DNA from: Xenorhabdus stockiae
GTDB lineage: Bacteria > Pseudomonadota > Gammaproteobacteria > Enterobacterales > Enterobacteriaceae
NCBI RefSeq assembly: GCF_002632825.1
Contig: NZ_NJAJ01000004.1
Location: forward strand, 119,049-183,048
DNA: 64,000 nucleotides
Reading direction: 5' to 3'
Shown here: positions 42,679-50,570 of the stretch, one piece after another
Numbering within the stretch: position 1 is the stretch's first letter
How the letters are laid out: each line of letters begins with the position of its first letter
Notes under the pieces: model-generated
Database searches by the model: none
Told to the model about the DNA's origin: nothing
Seen by the model: only the letters and a program-made list of their open reading frames with translations
Translations under genes and position numbers: made by a program

Positions 42679-42821
42679 TCACGGCACCATTGCTGTTCAG
42701 GCAAAAGAATTCTCTTAGCCTGAGCAGCAAATATCTCATTAATTCCAAAAGAAATTCCAGACCACACCATTCAAAAAGCCTACTAGGTAGAAAAAATTCG
42801 GTAATTTTTTTACGATCGTGA

Positions 42822-42848
42822 GAACTTTCAGGTTTTCGTACAGTCTCA
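42822..42848 (+). promoter_or_regulatory. Sigma-E promoter of rybB
   Basis: GAACTT (42822-42827) and TCTCA (42844-42848) are separated by 16 bp, close to the sigma-E consensus (GGAACTT / TCTGA). The -10 ends 6 bp before the rybB 5' end inferred from the conserved GCCACTG start. Confidence 0.75.
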
Positions 42849-42854
42849 ATTAGT

Positions 42855-42935
42855 GCCACTGCTTTTCTTTGATGTCCCCATATTGAGGAGCCCGATAGTC
42901 ATCCCCTTTGGTTAAAGACTATCGGGTTTTTTGTT
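42855..42935 (+). ncRNA. rybB: RybB small regulatory RNA
   Basis: The 81-nt segment closely follows E. coli/Salmonella RybB. The 5' seed GCCACTGCTTTTCTTTGATG is conserved, then TCCCCAT and GGAGCCC, and it ends in a 10-bp stem CCCGATAGTC/GACTATCGGG (42891-42926) with a TTTTTTGTTT tail. The terminator stem sequence differs from E. coli but keeps base pairing. RybB is an Hfq-bound sRNA made under envelope stress that uses its 5' end to repress many outer-membrane protein mRNAs and to damp sigma-E. A sigma-E promoter precedes it. I identified it by recall of the E. coli sequence, so a covariance search should confirm it. Confidence 0.9.
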
Positions 42936-43140
42936 TATACGGGGTGTTAAATGAGGGAAAAACAACTTATCCCATATCATGAATACATTATTGACCTACC
43001 CAACTGCAACAATCATTAAATAAAATGACAAATGAAGGCGATATCGCTTTACTGATCCACATGCTAAAATTATTGTTTTTACCGATAAATTGATAAACAC
43101 GTTATCACATTTTTACTCCAAGGCACGTGTGAGGCTCATT

Positions 43141-43749
43141 TTGCTAGAACAACTGAACCACGATTTGTTTAACCTTATCAATGCGACACCAGATTCATCA
43201 TCAGGCATGATCATGTTTTCAATCTTTATTGCAAAATATCTGGTGTATGTATATCCCATAACACTAGCAGTTTTCTGGCTTTGGGGGAAAAAAGAGGCCA
43301 TCTCACATCAACGTGCTGTTGTCAGTAAATCCTGTATTGCTTTTGCCTTTGCCATAACAGCATCAACAATCATTGGAGCACTTGTTCCTCATGCCCGCCC
43401 GTTTGTTGAAGGGATTGGCTATAACTTTCTCGCTCATGCGCCTACAGCTTCATTCCCCAGTAACCACGGTACAGCTGTGTTTACGTTCTCACTGGCATTT
43501 CTTTTCTGGCACCGTATCTGGTCAGGGTTGTGTCTGATGGTTATTGCTTGTGCTATCGTGTGGGCCCGGGTTTATGTTGGCGTTCATTGGCCAATTGACA
43601 TGGCTGGCGCTTTTTTGGTCAGCCTGATGGGGTGTGCATTTTCCCAACTATTCTGGCATCTATACGGCGCATTTTTACAAAATAAGCTAACTTTTCTTTA
43701 TCAATTCTTCTGTTCCTTTTTGATTAAAAGAGGCTGGGTGCAAAGTTAG
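43141..43749 (+). CDS. ybjG: Undecaprenyl-diphosphatase YbjG (PAP2/BcrC family)
   Basis: From a TTG at 43141 the product is 203 residues, near E. coli YbjG (198), and begins LLEQLNHDLFNLINATPDS. A frame from TTG 43090 adds 17 residues, but GAGG at 43129 is well spaced only for 43141. The PAP2 motifs are PHARPFVEGIGYNF, SFPSNHGTAVF and RVYVGVHWPIDM; the second has Asn where E. coli has Asp. It is an inner-membrane protein with about five helices that dephosphorylates undecaprenyl diphosphate to recycle the cell-wall lipid carrier, and it contributes to bacitracin tolerance. Confidence 0.9.
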   Translation: MLEQLNHDLFNLINATPDSSSGMIMFSIFIAKYLVYVYPITLAVFWLWGKKEAISHQRAVVSKSCIAFAFAITASTIIGALVPHARPFVEGIGYNFLAHAPTASFPSNHGTAVFTFSLAFLFWHRIWSGLCLMVIACAIVWARVYVGVHWPIDMAGAFLVSLMGCAFSQLFWHLYGAFLQNKLTFLYQFFCSFLIKRGWVQS

Positions 43750-43781
43750 CTTATCTTTTCCTCAGAAGGAAAAATATCCAG

Positions 43782-43832
43782 TAAATTTCAAGTTGTAGTT
43801 TTGTCAGCTACAACTTGAAAGACGCAGGGTAT
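43782..43832. repeat. Short palindromic repeat related to the ERIC-type element ends
   Basis: A 13-bp perfect stem TTTCAAGTTGTAG/CTACAACTTGAAA with a 9-nt loop is followed by GACGCAGGGTATA. The arm resembles the left end of the 46037-46247 repeat (ATTTCAAGTTGCA), so this looks like an internally deleted copy. It lies 36 bp after ybjG and could also end its transcript. Confidence 0.6.
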
Positions 43833-44334
43833 AGATATGAAGCCCTCTCAGTCATCATAAAACGCTTCGCTATATATAACATCACATAATGAAATATGAT
43901 TACTCTTTCTACATAAAAAATAACCAATGATAATTCCCTTTCATATGATGACCGTTTAAAATTAAGATGTTTATTAAGTTATAATACTAATAACCAAATT
44001 CCGATTCATAAAATTCACACCTTAACTCAAACCAAAAAAACAGAATTATTTTACTTTTATTTCAGCATGATACAATTAAATAGAATAAATTAAATTTATA
44101 TTTAAGATTATAAGAACTAATATCAACCACTTTAATTGGAATTAAAAATTTCAAATTTAAAAATTTTGTTAATATTTTAATGATTATATTAATCGCATAA
44201 TCAGAACAGAAAGTTTAAATTTAAATTATGATACTTATTATCTTCATTTTCTACCGCTACGTTTTATTTAATATTTAATTAACATCATCATAAAGATTCG
44301 TAACATATTAACTTTACGATATAAATCTTGCAAT

Positions 44335-44350
44335 TGCGAGAGCGATCACG
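44335..44350 (+). promoter_or_regulatory. CRP-like site upstream of sdaC
   Basis: TGCGA-GAGCGA-TCACG matches TGTGA-N6-TCACA at eight of ten positions. It lies about 285 bp upstream of sdaC. CRP and Lrp control of sdaC is known in E. coli. Confidence 0.5.
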
Positions 44351-44560
44351 GTACATTTTACTAAAAATAATTATATTTCCCTTAGCAAATGTCTGTAGTT
44401 AAGAATTTTGATTTAAATATCAAAAATAGGACTAAACGGGATCTCAGATCATTAGTTTAAAATGACTGTATTTTAAACAATATTATTAGTATATAAATAA
44501 ACATGTATAAATAAACGTCAGCTCAACATTTGACAATTTATTATTCATATAACGAATCCA

Positions 44561-44587
44561 ACTCGCGCATTTTATTAATGTGCGAGT
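44561..44587 (+). promoter_or_regulatory. Stable hairpin in the sdaC leader
   Basis: ACTCGCGCAT and ATGTGCGAGT form a 10-bp stem with one G-U pair and a 7-nt loop, 47 bp upstream of the sdaC ATG. It is followed by TTAGTAGTTTTTAAATTTT, so it could act as an attenuator or as the terminator of an upstream small transcript. Confidence 0.45.
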
Positions 44588-44634
44588 TTAGTAGTTTTTA
44601 AATTTTACTTTACCGCGTTATTTCGGAGATATTT

Positions 44635-45942
44635 ATGGACACATCTCAAGCAGGTTCAATCGCATCCTCTGCTTCTGGCAGCAAAAGCGATTACTCTACC
44701 TGGCGTAAATCAGACACTGTATGGATGTTGGGATTATATGGTACAGCCATCGGGGCTGGCGTTCTGTTTCTTCCCATAAACGCCGGGATTGGCGGATTAA
44801 TACCACTTATCATCATGGCTCTGCTCGCACTTCCGATGACATTTTTTGCTCACCGGGGAATGTGTCGTTTTGTCCTGTCCGGCAAAAATAGCGGTGAAGA
44901 TATTACTGGCGTAGTAGAAGAGCATTTCGGGAAAGTAGCCGGCTTTTTTATCACTATCCTCTACTTCTTTGCTATCTACCCTATCCTGCTGGTTTATAGT
45001 GTTGCACTGACCAATACGGTAGAAAGTTTCATCATCCACCAGCTGAATATGGATGCACCTCCTCGCGCACTGCTGGCACTGGTCCTGATTCTCGGCGTTA
45101 TGAGCATTATCCGTTTCGGTGAGCAAGCCATCGTTAAAGCAATGAGCGTATTGGTATTCCCATTCGTCACTGTATTAATGCTGCTGGCTCTGTACCTGGT
45201 TCCTCACTGGAACACTGCGATTTTTGACACACTGTCACTGGAAAATGCTGTTTCTTCCACAAACAGTCACGGCCTGCTGTTCACCCTGTGGCTGGCTATT
45301 CCGGTTATGGTTTTCTCTTTCAACCATTCTCCAATCATCTCTGCGTTTGCTGTAGCAAAACGTGAAGAATACGGCGAGAATGCGGAAAAGAAATGTTCAC
45401 GCATTCTGGGCTATGCTCATATCATGATGGTACTGACAGTCATGTTCTTTGTGTTCAGCTGCGTACTCAGCCTATCACCTGAGAATCTGGCAGAAGCAAA
45501 AGCACAGAACATTACCATCCTGTCTTATCTGGCTAACCACTTTAATACACCACTCATTGAATATATTGCTCCATTCATTGCCTTTATCGCTATTACCAAA
45601 TCATTCCTTGGTCACTATCTGGGTGCTCGTGAAGGTTTCAATGGTATCGTTAGTAAAGCTATGAGCGCACGAGGCAAATCTATTCAGCACAAAACGCTGA
45701 ATCGAATCACCAGTCTCTTCATGCTGATCAGCGCATGGATTATTGCTACTCTTAACCCAAGTATTCTGAACATCATTGAATCTCTGGGTGGCCCAATCAT
45801 TGCCATGATCCTGTTCATCATGCCAATGTATGCCATTTACAAAGTACCTGCTATGCGTAAATACGCAGGCAAGCCAAGCAATATCTTCGTTATTGTGACA
45901 GGTTCAATTGCGATTTCTGCCGCAGTTTACTCTGTAATGTAA
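44635..45942 (+). CDS. sdaC: Serine/proton symporter SdaC (HAAAP family)
   Basis: The 435-residue product (E. coli SdaC 429) is an 11-helix transporter of the hydroxy/aromatic amino acid permease family. Strong matches are TVWMLGLYGTAIGAGVLFLP near residue 28, FFAIYPILLVYSVALTNTVE near 110, VMVFSFNHSPIISAFAV near 222 and FLGHYLGAREGFNG near 325. It imports serine with protons. E. coli pairs it with the deaminase sdaB, which is not adjacent here. GGAG precedes the ATG. Its upstream region is unusually long. Confidence 0.94.
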   Translation: MDTSQAGSIASSASGSKSDYSTWRKSDTVWMLGLYGTAIGAGVLFLPINAGIGGLIPLIIMALLALPMTFFAHRGMCRFVLSGKNSGEDITGVVEEHFGKVAGFFITILYFFAIYPILLVYSVALTNTVESFIIHQLNMDAPPRALLALVLILGVMSIIRFGEQAIVKAMSVLVFPFVTVLMLLALYLVPHWNTAIFDTLSLENAVSSTNSHGLLFTLWLAIPVMVFSFNHSPIISAFAVAKREEYGENAEKKCSRILGYAHIMMVLTVMFFVFSCVLSLSPENLAEAKAQNITILSYLANHFNTPLIEYIAPFIAFIAITKSFLGHYLGAREGFNGIVSKAMSARGKSIQHKTLNRITSLFMLISAWIIATLNPSILNIIESLGGPIIAMILFIMPMYAIYKVPAMRKYAGKPSNIFVIVTGSIAISAAVYSVM

Positions 45943-45985
45943 CCAGTATATCAGGCAACTTTTTAGCGTTGCCCTCCTGAAAAAA

Positions 45986-46017
45986 ATGCCAGTCTCTTTT
46001 TAGGACTGGCATTTTTA
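45986..46017 (+). terminator. Rho-independent terminator of sdaC
   Basis: The stem ATGCCAGTC/GACTGGCAT with a 9-nt loop is flanked by an A run and TTTTTAT, 43 bp after the sdaC stop. Confidence 0.9.
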
Positions 46018-46036
46018 TATCGCTCTGGCTGTATGA

Positions 46037-46247
46037 TACACAATGGATTTCAAGTTGCATCGCGACGGCAAGCAAGAGAGTAACAAATTCGTCGGGAACG
46101 AATTTGCCCAGCCAAAGGCTGGCCTCCGGTGAGAGGCAGAAGCCTCTCAGTAATCCCCAGGCGCATAGATAACCGTATGTTTATAAAAACGGTGACTGGG
46201 GTGAACGAGCGCAGCCAACAAAGAGGCAGCCTGAAAGACGAAGTGTA
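46037..46247. repeat. ERIC-type intergenic repeat, about 211 bp
   Basis: The element contains the ERIC core in the form AATCCCCAGG ... GTGACTGGGGTGAACG (46152-46206). Its ends form an imperfect inverted repeat: TACAC...TTTCAAGTTGC on the left and the complement TACAC...TTTCAGGCTGC on the right. Internal palindromes (CCAGCC/GGCTGG, GAGAGGC/GCCTCTC, CCCCAG/CTGGGG) make it highly structured. It is longer than the classic 127-bp ERIC. It lies between the sdaC terminator and convergent dacC. Confidence 0.8.
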
Positions 46248-46274
46248 TATATTTTCGTATTTTTAAATCACTTA

Positions 46275-47489
46275 TTAACTGAAAATTGAATTAAACCAGC
46301 CACTAACCATCTTCACAATAAAATCCCAGATACGACCAAAAAATCCCGTTTCCTCAACCGCTTCTTTTACTACCAGTGGGTGCTGTTCAACTACCTTCCC
46401 ATCCAGCATAAAATTAACGGTTCCTACAACCTGATTTTTTGCCAATGGCGCTTCCAGCTCAGGCTGATTCAGGGTGAAACTCGCTTTCAAATTACCGGCC
46501 TGCCCACGCAAGAGAGTAACGGCGGCATCTTTTTCAACACCTAATGCTACTTCCGAACGTGTTCCATACCATACTTTTTGCGTGACAAAAACTGCATCAG
46601 CTTTTAATGGGATCGTCGTTTCATAAAAACGAAAACCCCATGACAGAAGCTTTTCACTATCCACAAAGCGCATTCGATCACTGGAAGCTCCCAAAACAAC
46701 CGAGATTAAGCGCATCGGGCCTTCCGTTGCAGATGCGACAAGATTATATCCCGCACCACTGGTATGCCCTGTTTTTATGCCATCCACATTCATATTCTGA
46801 TTCCACAACAAACGGTTGCGGTTAGGTTGGCGGATCTTGTTAAACGTAAATTCTTTTTCTTTATTCAGCGCATATTCTTCAGGGACATCACGGATCATCG
46901 CCTGCCCCAAAACAGCCATATCACGCGCAGTACTATACTGCCCTGAAGCATCTAACCCATGCACTGTTTTAAAATGCGTATTCGTCAGCCCCAGTGACTG
47001 AGAATATTTATTCATCAAATCAACAAAAGCATCCTGGCTTCCTGCAACATAATCAGCCAGCGCAATACTTGCATCATTACCAGACTGAATAACAATCCCG
47101 CGATTCAAATCAATAACTTTGACTCTATCACCCGGTTTTAAGAACATCAGAGATGAGCCTTTGAGCACAGGGTTACCTGTCGCCCACGCATCCTTTCCCA
47201 CTGTAACCATATCATCCTGAGAGATTTTACCTGACTTCATCGCCTGCCCGACTACATAGCTGGTCATCATTTTTGTCAGACTTGCAGGATCTAAGCGTTC
47301 ATCAGCATTATTTGATGCCAGAATTTTTCCGCTGGCATAATCCATTAAAACATAAGATTTCGCATCAACCTCAGGTGCTGCTGGTTCGTCCATTGCATAT
47401 AAGCTGGTACTCACCAGCCAAAAAACACCCAGCCCCACCGTAAAAGACTTTATTCTCTTAATATGACCTCTTTTTTTCATCATTATCAT
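46275..47489 (-). CDS. dacC: D-alanyl-D-alanine carboxypeptidase (PBP6 type)
   Basis: The 404-residue product (E. coli DacC 400) has a signal peptide ending near SLYA (about residue 32). The penicillin-binding motifs are SLTK near 70 ([14 protein letters not shown]), SGN near 130 ([15 protein letters not shown]) and KTG near 235 ([14 protein letters not shown]). The C-terminal amphipathic helix ([15 protein letters not shown]) anchors it to the periplasmic face of the inner membrane. It trims pentapeptides of peptidoglycan. The AGAAGG sequence suits an ATG two codons downstream (47483) better than the first. DacA/DacC cannot be separated with certainty, but [10 protein letters not shown] and the tail favour DacC. 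Confidence 0.9.
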   Translation of the reverse strand: MIMMKKRGHIKRIKSFTVGLGVFWLVSTSLYAMDEPAAPEVDAKSYVLMDYASGKILASNNADERLDPASLTKMMTSYVVGQAMKSGKISQDDMVTVGKDAWATGNPVLKGSSLMFLKPGDRVKVIDLNRGIVIQSGNDASIALADYVAGSQDAFVDLMNKYSQSLGLTNTHFKTVHGLDASGQYSTARDMAVLGQAMIRDVPEEYALNKEKEFTFNKIRQPNRNRLLWNQNMNVDGIKTGHTSGAGYNLVASATEGPMRLISVVLGASSDRMRFVDSEKLLSWGFRFYETTIPLKADAVFVTQKVWYGTRSEVALGVEKDAAVTLLRGQAGNLKASFTLNQPELEAPLAKNQVVGTVNFMLDGKVVEQHPLVVKEAVEETGFFGRIWDFIVKMVSGWFNSIFS

Positions 47490-47658
47490 CTACCTTCTCT
47501 CTCTGACAACCACATCCTATTCAACAATTGAAATACAAAACTTCTATTAATATAGATGTTATAGGATAAGTCTCCAATCCAATAACGCAAAGATTCTCCT
47601 GTTATTTCTATGAATTTATTGTCATATTATCAAACAACTTGATATTGAGGAGAAAATG

Positions 47659-48279
47659 ATGCTGACAGTCTGGGGCCGTAAAAATTCATCAAATGTCAAA
47701 AAAGTGCTTTGGTGTCTGGAGGAATTAAATATTCCTTACCAGCAAATTGATATCGGAGGGAAATTTGGCAAGCTTGATGACCCGAATTATTTACACATGA
47801 ACCCCAATGGAGTAATTCCATGCTTACAGGATGGTGATTTTATTCTGTGGGAATCAAATGTGATCGTTCGCTACCTTGTCGAAAAATTTGGCAAAAATAC
47901 TCTATATACTAATGATATTAAAGAAAAATATAATATCGAAAAGTGGATGGACTGGACTGGATGCAATCTCTTCTCCCCCATCAAACAGCTCATGATAAGC
48001 CTTGTCAGGACACCAGAGGCACAGCGTGATCAAAAAGTCATCGCACAGGCTTTAGCTGAAATAGAAAGACTGCTGAAAATTGCCGATGAAGCATTAAGCC
48101 AACAAACATACCTTTCCGGTGATAAATTCGGCATGGCTGATATAGCCTTGGCTCCGTTTATCTACCCGTGGATCAATGTGGTAACTGAACGCCCATCATT
48201 GCCAAACTTAGAACGCTGGTATCAATTAATGACCGAAAGGCCAGCATTCCAAAAAATCGTTATGATCGAAATAAATTAA
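47659..48279 (+). CDS. gstB: Glutathione S-transferase, GstB-like
   Basis: The 206-residue product from the second of two adjacent ATG codons (best spaced behind GAGGAG) aligns along its length with E. coli GstB (YliJ, 208 residues). The thioredoxin-like N-domain begins MLTVWGRKNSSNVKKVLWCLEEL and has the Glu-Ser pair of the glutathione site (ILWESNVIVRYL near 65). The C-domain shows KFGMADIALAPFIYPW near 155 and RWYQLMTERPAF. It probably conjugates glutathione to electrophiles in the cytosol; E. coli GstB acts on bromoacetate. Its stop codon abuts the convergent yeeZ stop. Confidence 0.85.
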   Translation: MLTVWGRKNSSNVKKVLWCLEELNIPYQQIDIGGKFGKLDDPNYLHMNPNGVIPCLQDGDFILWESNVIVRYLVEKFGKNTLYTNDIKEKYNIEKWMDWTGCNLFSPIKQLMISLVRTPEAQRDQKVIAQALAEIERLLKIADEALSQQTYLSGDKFGMADIALAPFIYPWINVVTERPSLPNLERWYQLMTERPAFQKIVMIEIN

Positions 48280-49128
48280 TTACAGACTCATCGGCATACT
48301 CCCGGGATCTGGATACTGATACTCGAACCCCAGTTCCCGGCAAATACGGCTTCCATCCACAATTTTACATTTTTCAGTGTTGCTTTCCGATCCCTCATCT
48401 TCCGACTGTAAAAATTCTGGCGGAGTCAGATTAAGCTGGCAACAAGCCTGGGAGTAAAATTCAGACCTTTTAGGATGGACAGGCGCACATAGGTTGTAGA
48501 CATTTCCTCCTTCAGAATGCTGAATAAGCAACTTAATGGCGGAGATAGCATCATCCTGATGAACCAAATTAACAGCATTTTCTCCTCCTGAAATTGCCTT
48601 CCGCCCTGCCAGAAAACGCCCTGCGTGGCGACCCGTACCGACCAATCCTGCCAAACGTAAAATATCAACTGAAGTATTGGGTAACTGATGCAGCCAATTT
48701 TCCAGTTCAACCAATACTCTGGCTGACTGAGTTTCAGGAGCTAATGGTGCATCTTCATTAAGGTGACCAACAGACGAGCCATAAACGGAAGTTGAGCTGG
48801 TAAAAATAATATGAGGAACAGAATGCGAAAGTGCTGTGTCTACAAGTAACTGTATTGCTCTGACATACTCTACACCACCTCCTGCGATACCACTGGTTGG
48901 CAACATCAGAACCAATACATCAACTGACATCAGTTGTTCAAGCTCATCAGCTGTACAGACTATTTCAGGAATCAGGTTTAATAAGTGGCAATCAATACCA
49001 CACATACATGCTGCTTCAACCCCGTCTGGTGTTGTTTTACTGCCAATGACCTGTAAACCACTCCCTTGCAGGGCTTGCGCTAATGGGAGTCCCAGCCATC
49101 CCAGCCCGATAATTGAAACCTTTTTCAC
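48280..49128 (-). CDS. yeeZ: YeeZ, NAD(P)-binding Rossmann-fold protein
   Basis: The 282-residue product (E. coli YeeZ 274) starts MKKVSIIGLGWLGLPLAQAL with the dinucleotide motif GLGWLG (residues 8-13). It continues with SKTTPDGVEAA, IIFTSSTSVYG near 108, VDILRLAGLVGTGRHAGRF near 155 and the C-terminal DGSRICRELGFEYQYPDP. It resembles extended short-chain dehydrogenases/epimerases; the substrate is unknown. It flanks the his operon, as in E. coli, and is divergent from hisL. Confidence 0.93.
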   Translation of the reverse strand: MKKVSIIGLGWLGLPLAQALQGSGLQVIGSKTTPDGVEAACMCGIDCHLLNLIPEIVCTADELEQLMSVDVLVLMLPTSGIAGGGVEYVRAIQLLVDTALSHSVPHIIFTSSTSVYGSSVGHLNEDAPLAPETQSARVLVELENWLHQLPNTSVDILRLAGLVGTGRHAGRFLAGRKAISGGENAVNLVHQDDAISAIKLLIQHSEGGNVYNLCAPVHPKRSEFYSQACCQLNLTPPEFLQSEDEGSESNTEKCKIVDGSRICRELGFEYQYPDPGSMPMSL

Positions 49129-49446
49129 TATAATACTCTCCAGCTCATATGCTTTTGATTATTCGGTAAAATAATTCCCATAAAAATATTAATCAACTAT
49201 ATATTAATGAGATAAACTATAATTCCTTACAAAACAAAATGTTAATACCGAAAAGTCACTTTTTTGAAAAAAAGGTTGCTTTTCACACATAGAATCAGAT
49301 AGGTTAAATGACAGACAGTTTATTATTTATTCTGGCAAACCACGCCAGCATATAGACAAAGTTAAGCATAAAGTTACCTTGAAGTCACAAAATAGCCCTT
49401 GATACAAATAACACAAAAATCATATCAAACAGAGAACACACATATT
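49129..49446 (+). promoter_or_regulatory. his operon promoter region
   Basis: About 320 bp between divergent yeeZ and hisL. A candidate promoter is TTGAAG (49379-49384) with GATACA (49401-49406) at 16-bp spacing, about 40 bp before hisL, but the -10 is weak. No other feature is evident. Confidence 0.4.
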
Positions 49447-49494
49447 ATGAATCGTATTCAATTTAGCCATCATCATCACCATCATCCTGACTAG
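49447..49494 (+). CDS. hisL: his operon leader peptide
   Basis: ATG at 49447 opens a 15-codon frame MNRIQFSHHHHHHPD ending in TAG. It has six consecutive histidine codons; E. coli HisL has seven in a similar peptide. Ribosome stalling at these codons when charged tRNA-His is scarce selects the antiterminator downstream. A GAGAAC sequence precedes the ATG. Confidence 0.95.
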   Translation: MNRIQFSHHHHHHPD

Positions 49495-49515
49495 TCTTTC
49501 AGGCTGTTGTGTGCT

Positions 49516-49589
49516 GGAAGACATTTAGTAAGTCTTCCGGAGGCATGAATACGATAAAACCCTCGGAAGATTTTCCGGGGGTTTTTTTT
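49516..49589 (+). terminator. his operon transcription attenuator
   Basis: A first hairpin GGAAGAC/GTCTTCC spans 49516-49538. The terminator is AACCCTCGGAA/TTCCGGGGGTT (49558-49583) followed by a T run. The segment CTTCCGGAGG (49534-49543) can instead pair with CCTCGGAAG (49561-49569), giving the antiterminator. This is the classic mutually exclusive arrangement behind hisL. Confidence 0.9.
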
Positions 49590-49665
49590 ATACCTAATAA
49601 ATCCCGAGTCAAATAAATTTCGAGCTACAGAAAATATTCTGATTTATATATAGGGTAGACATAAC

Positions 49666-50565
49666 ATGTTAGATAAAACACGCTTGCGGATAGCCATGCA
49701 AAAATCAGGGCGCCTGAGTGATGATTCCAGAGAATTACTGGCACGCTGTGGTATCAAAATCAATTTGCAACAACAGAGATTAATTGCTTTCGCGGAAAAT
49801 ATGCCTATCGATATCCTTCGTGTCCGTGACGATGATATTCCGGGCCTCGTGATGGATGGCATTGTTGATTTAGGTATTATTGGTGAAAACGTACTGGAAG
49901 AAGAGTTACTGAGCCGCCGGGCACAAGGGGATGCCCCCCGTTATACCACATTACGCCGTCTTGATTTTGGCGCTTGCCGTCTTTCTCTTGCTGCTCCTCT
50001 TGATTACAACTATACAGGGGTGGAATGCTTACAAAATTCACGCATTGCTACATCTTATCCACACTTACTAAAGCGCTATCTGGATAAAAAAGGCATTCAA
50101 TTCAAACCTTGCCTGCTCAATGGCTCAGTTGAAGTTGCTCCAAGGGCTGGATTAGCTGATGCCATCTGTGATCTGGTTTCAACCGGTGCAACACTGGAAG
50201 CAAATGGATTACGGGAAGTAGAAGTCATCTATCGCTCAAAAGCCTGCCTGATCCAACGTGATGGCGAAATGCCGGACGCTAAACAACAGCTGATCAATAA
50301 ATTGATGACTCGTATTCAGGGTGTGATTCAGGCTCGTGAATCCAAATACATCATGCTACATGCACCAAGTGACAAACTGGAAGAAATCATCGATCTGTTA
50401 CCGGGCGCAGAACGTCCCACAATTTTGCCGCTGGCCGGAGCGCAGAATCGTGTAGCCATGCATATGGTAAGCAGTGAGACACTGTTCTGGGAAACTATGG
50501 AAAAACTCAAGGCACTGGGAGCCAGTTCTATTCTGGTTTTACCAATCGAAAAAATGATGGAGTAA
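49666..50565 (+). CDS. hisG: ATP phosphoribosyltransferase
   Basis: The 299-residue product equals the long-form HisG of E. coli. It begins [21 protein letters not shown], with [17 protein letters not shown] near 65 and the PRPP-binding [18 protein letters not shown] near 165. The C-terminal regulatory domain (about 225-299) binds histidine for feedback inhibition. It catalyses the first step of histidine synthesis, joining ATP and PRPP. It lies 171 bp after the leader and 5 bp before hisD. Confidence 0.97.
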   Translation: MLDKTRLRIAMQKSGRLSDDSRELLARCGIKINLQQQRLIAFAENMPIDILRVRDDDIPGLVMDGIVDLGIIGENVLEEELLSRRAQGDAPRYTTLRRLDFGACRLSLAAPLDYNYTGVECLQNSRIATSYPHLLKRYLDKKGIQFKPCLLNGSVEVAPRAGLADAICDLVSTGATLEANGLREVEVIYRSKACLIQRDGEMPDAKQQLINKLMTRIQGVIQARESKYIMLHAPSDKLEEIIDLLPGAERPTILPLAGAQNRVAMHMVSSETLFWETMEKLKALGASSILVLPIEKMME

Positions 50566-50570
50566 GCCCG

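Larger units (their letters stand above)
43750..44634. other. Very AT-rich 885-bp region between ybjG and sdaC
   Basis: No credible gene. It begins with a palindromic mini-repeat (43782-43832). A long AT-rich tract (about 43870-44330) follows, then a CRP-like site (44335-44350) and a stable hairpin (44561-44587) near sdaC. The length and base composition suggest a long, multi-signal sdaC regulatory region or decayed DNA. Confidence 0.55.

Noticed and set aside
42602..42859. An 85-codon minus-strand frame overlapping grxA and the rybB promoter
   Set aside because: It is antisense to grxA and to a recognised sigma-E promoter, with no supporting start signals.
44530..44553. TTGACA (44530-44535) with TATAAC (44548-44553) as the sdaC promoter
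   Set aside because: The spacing is only 12 bp, too short for a sigma-70 promoter.
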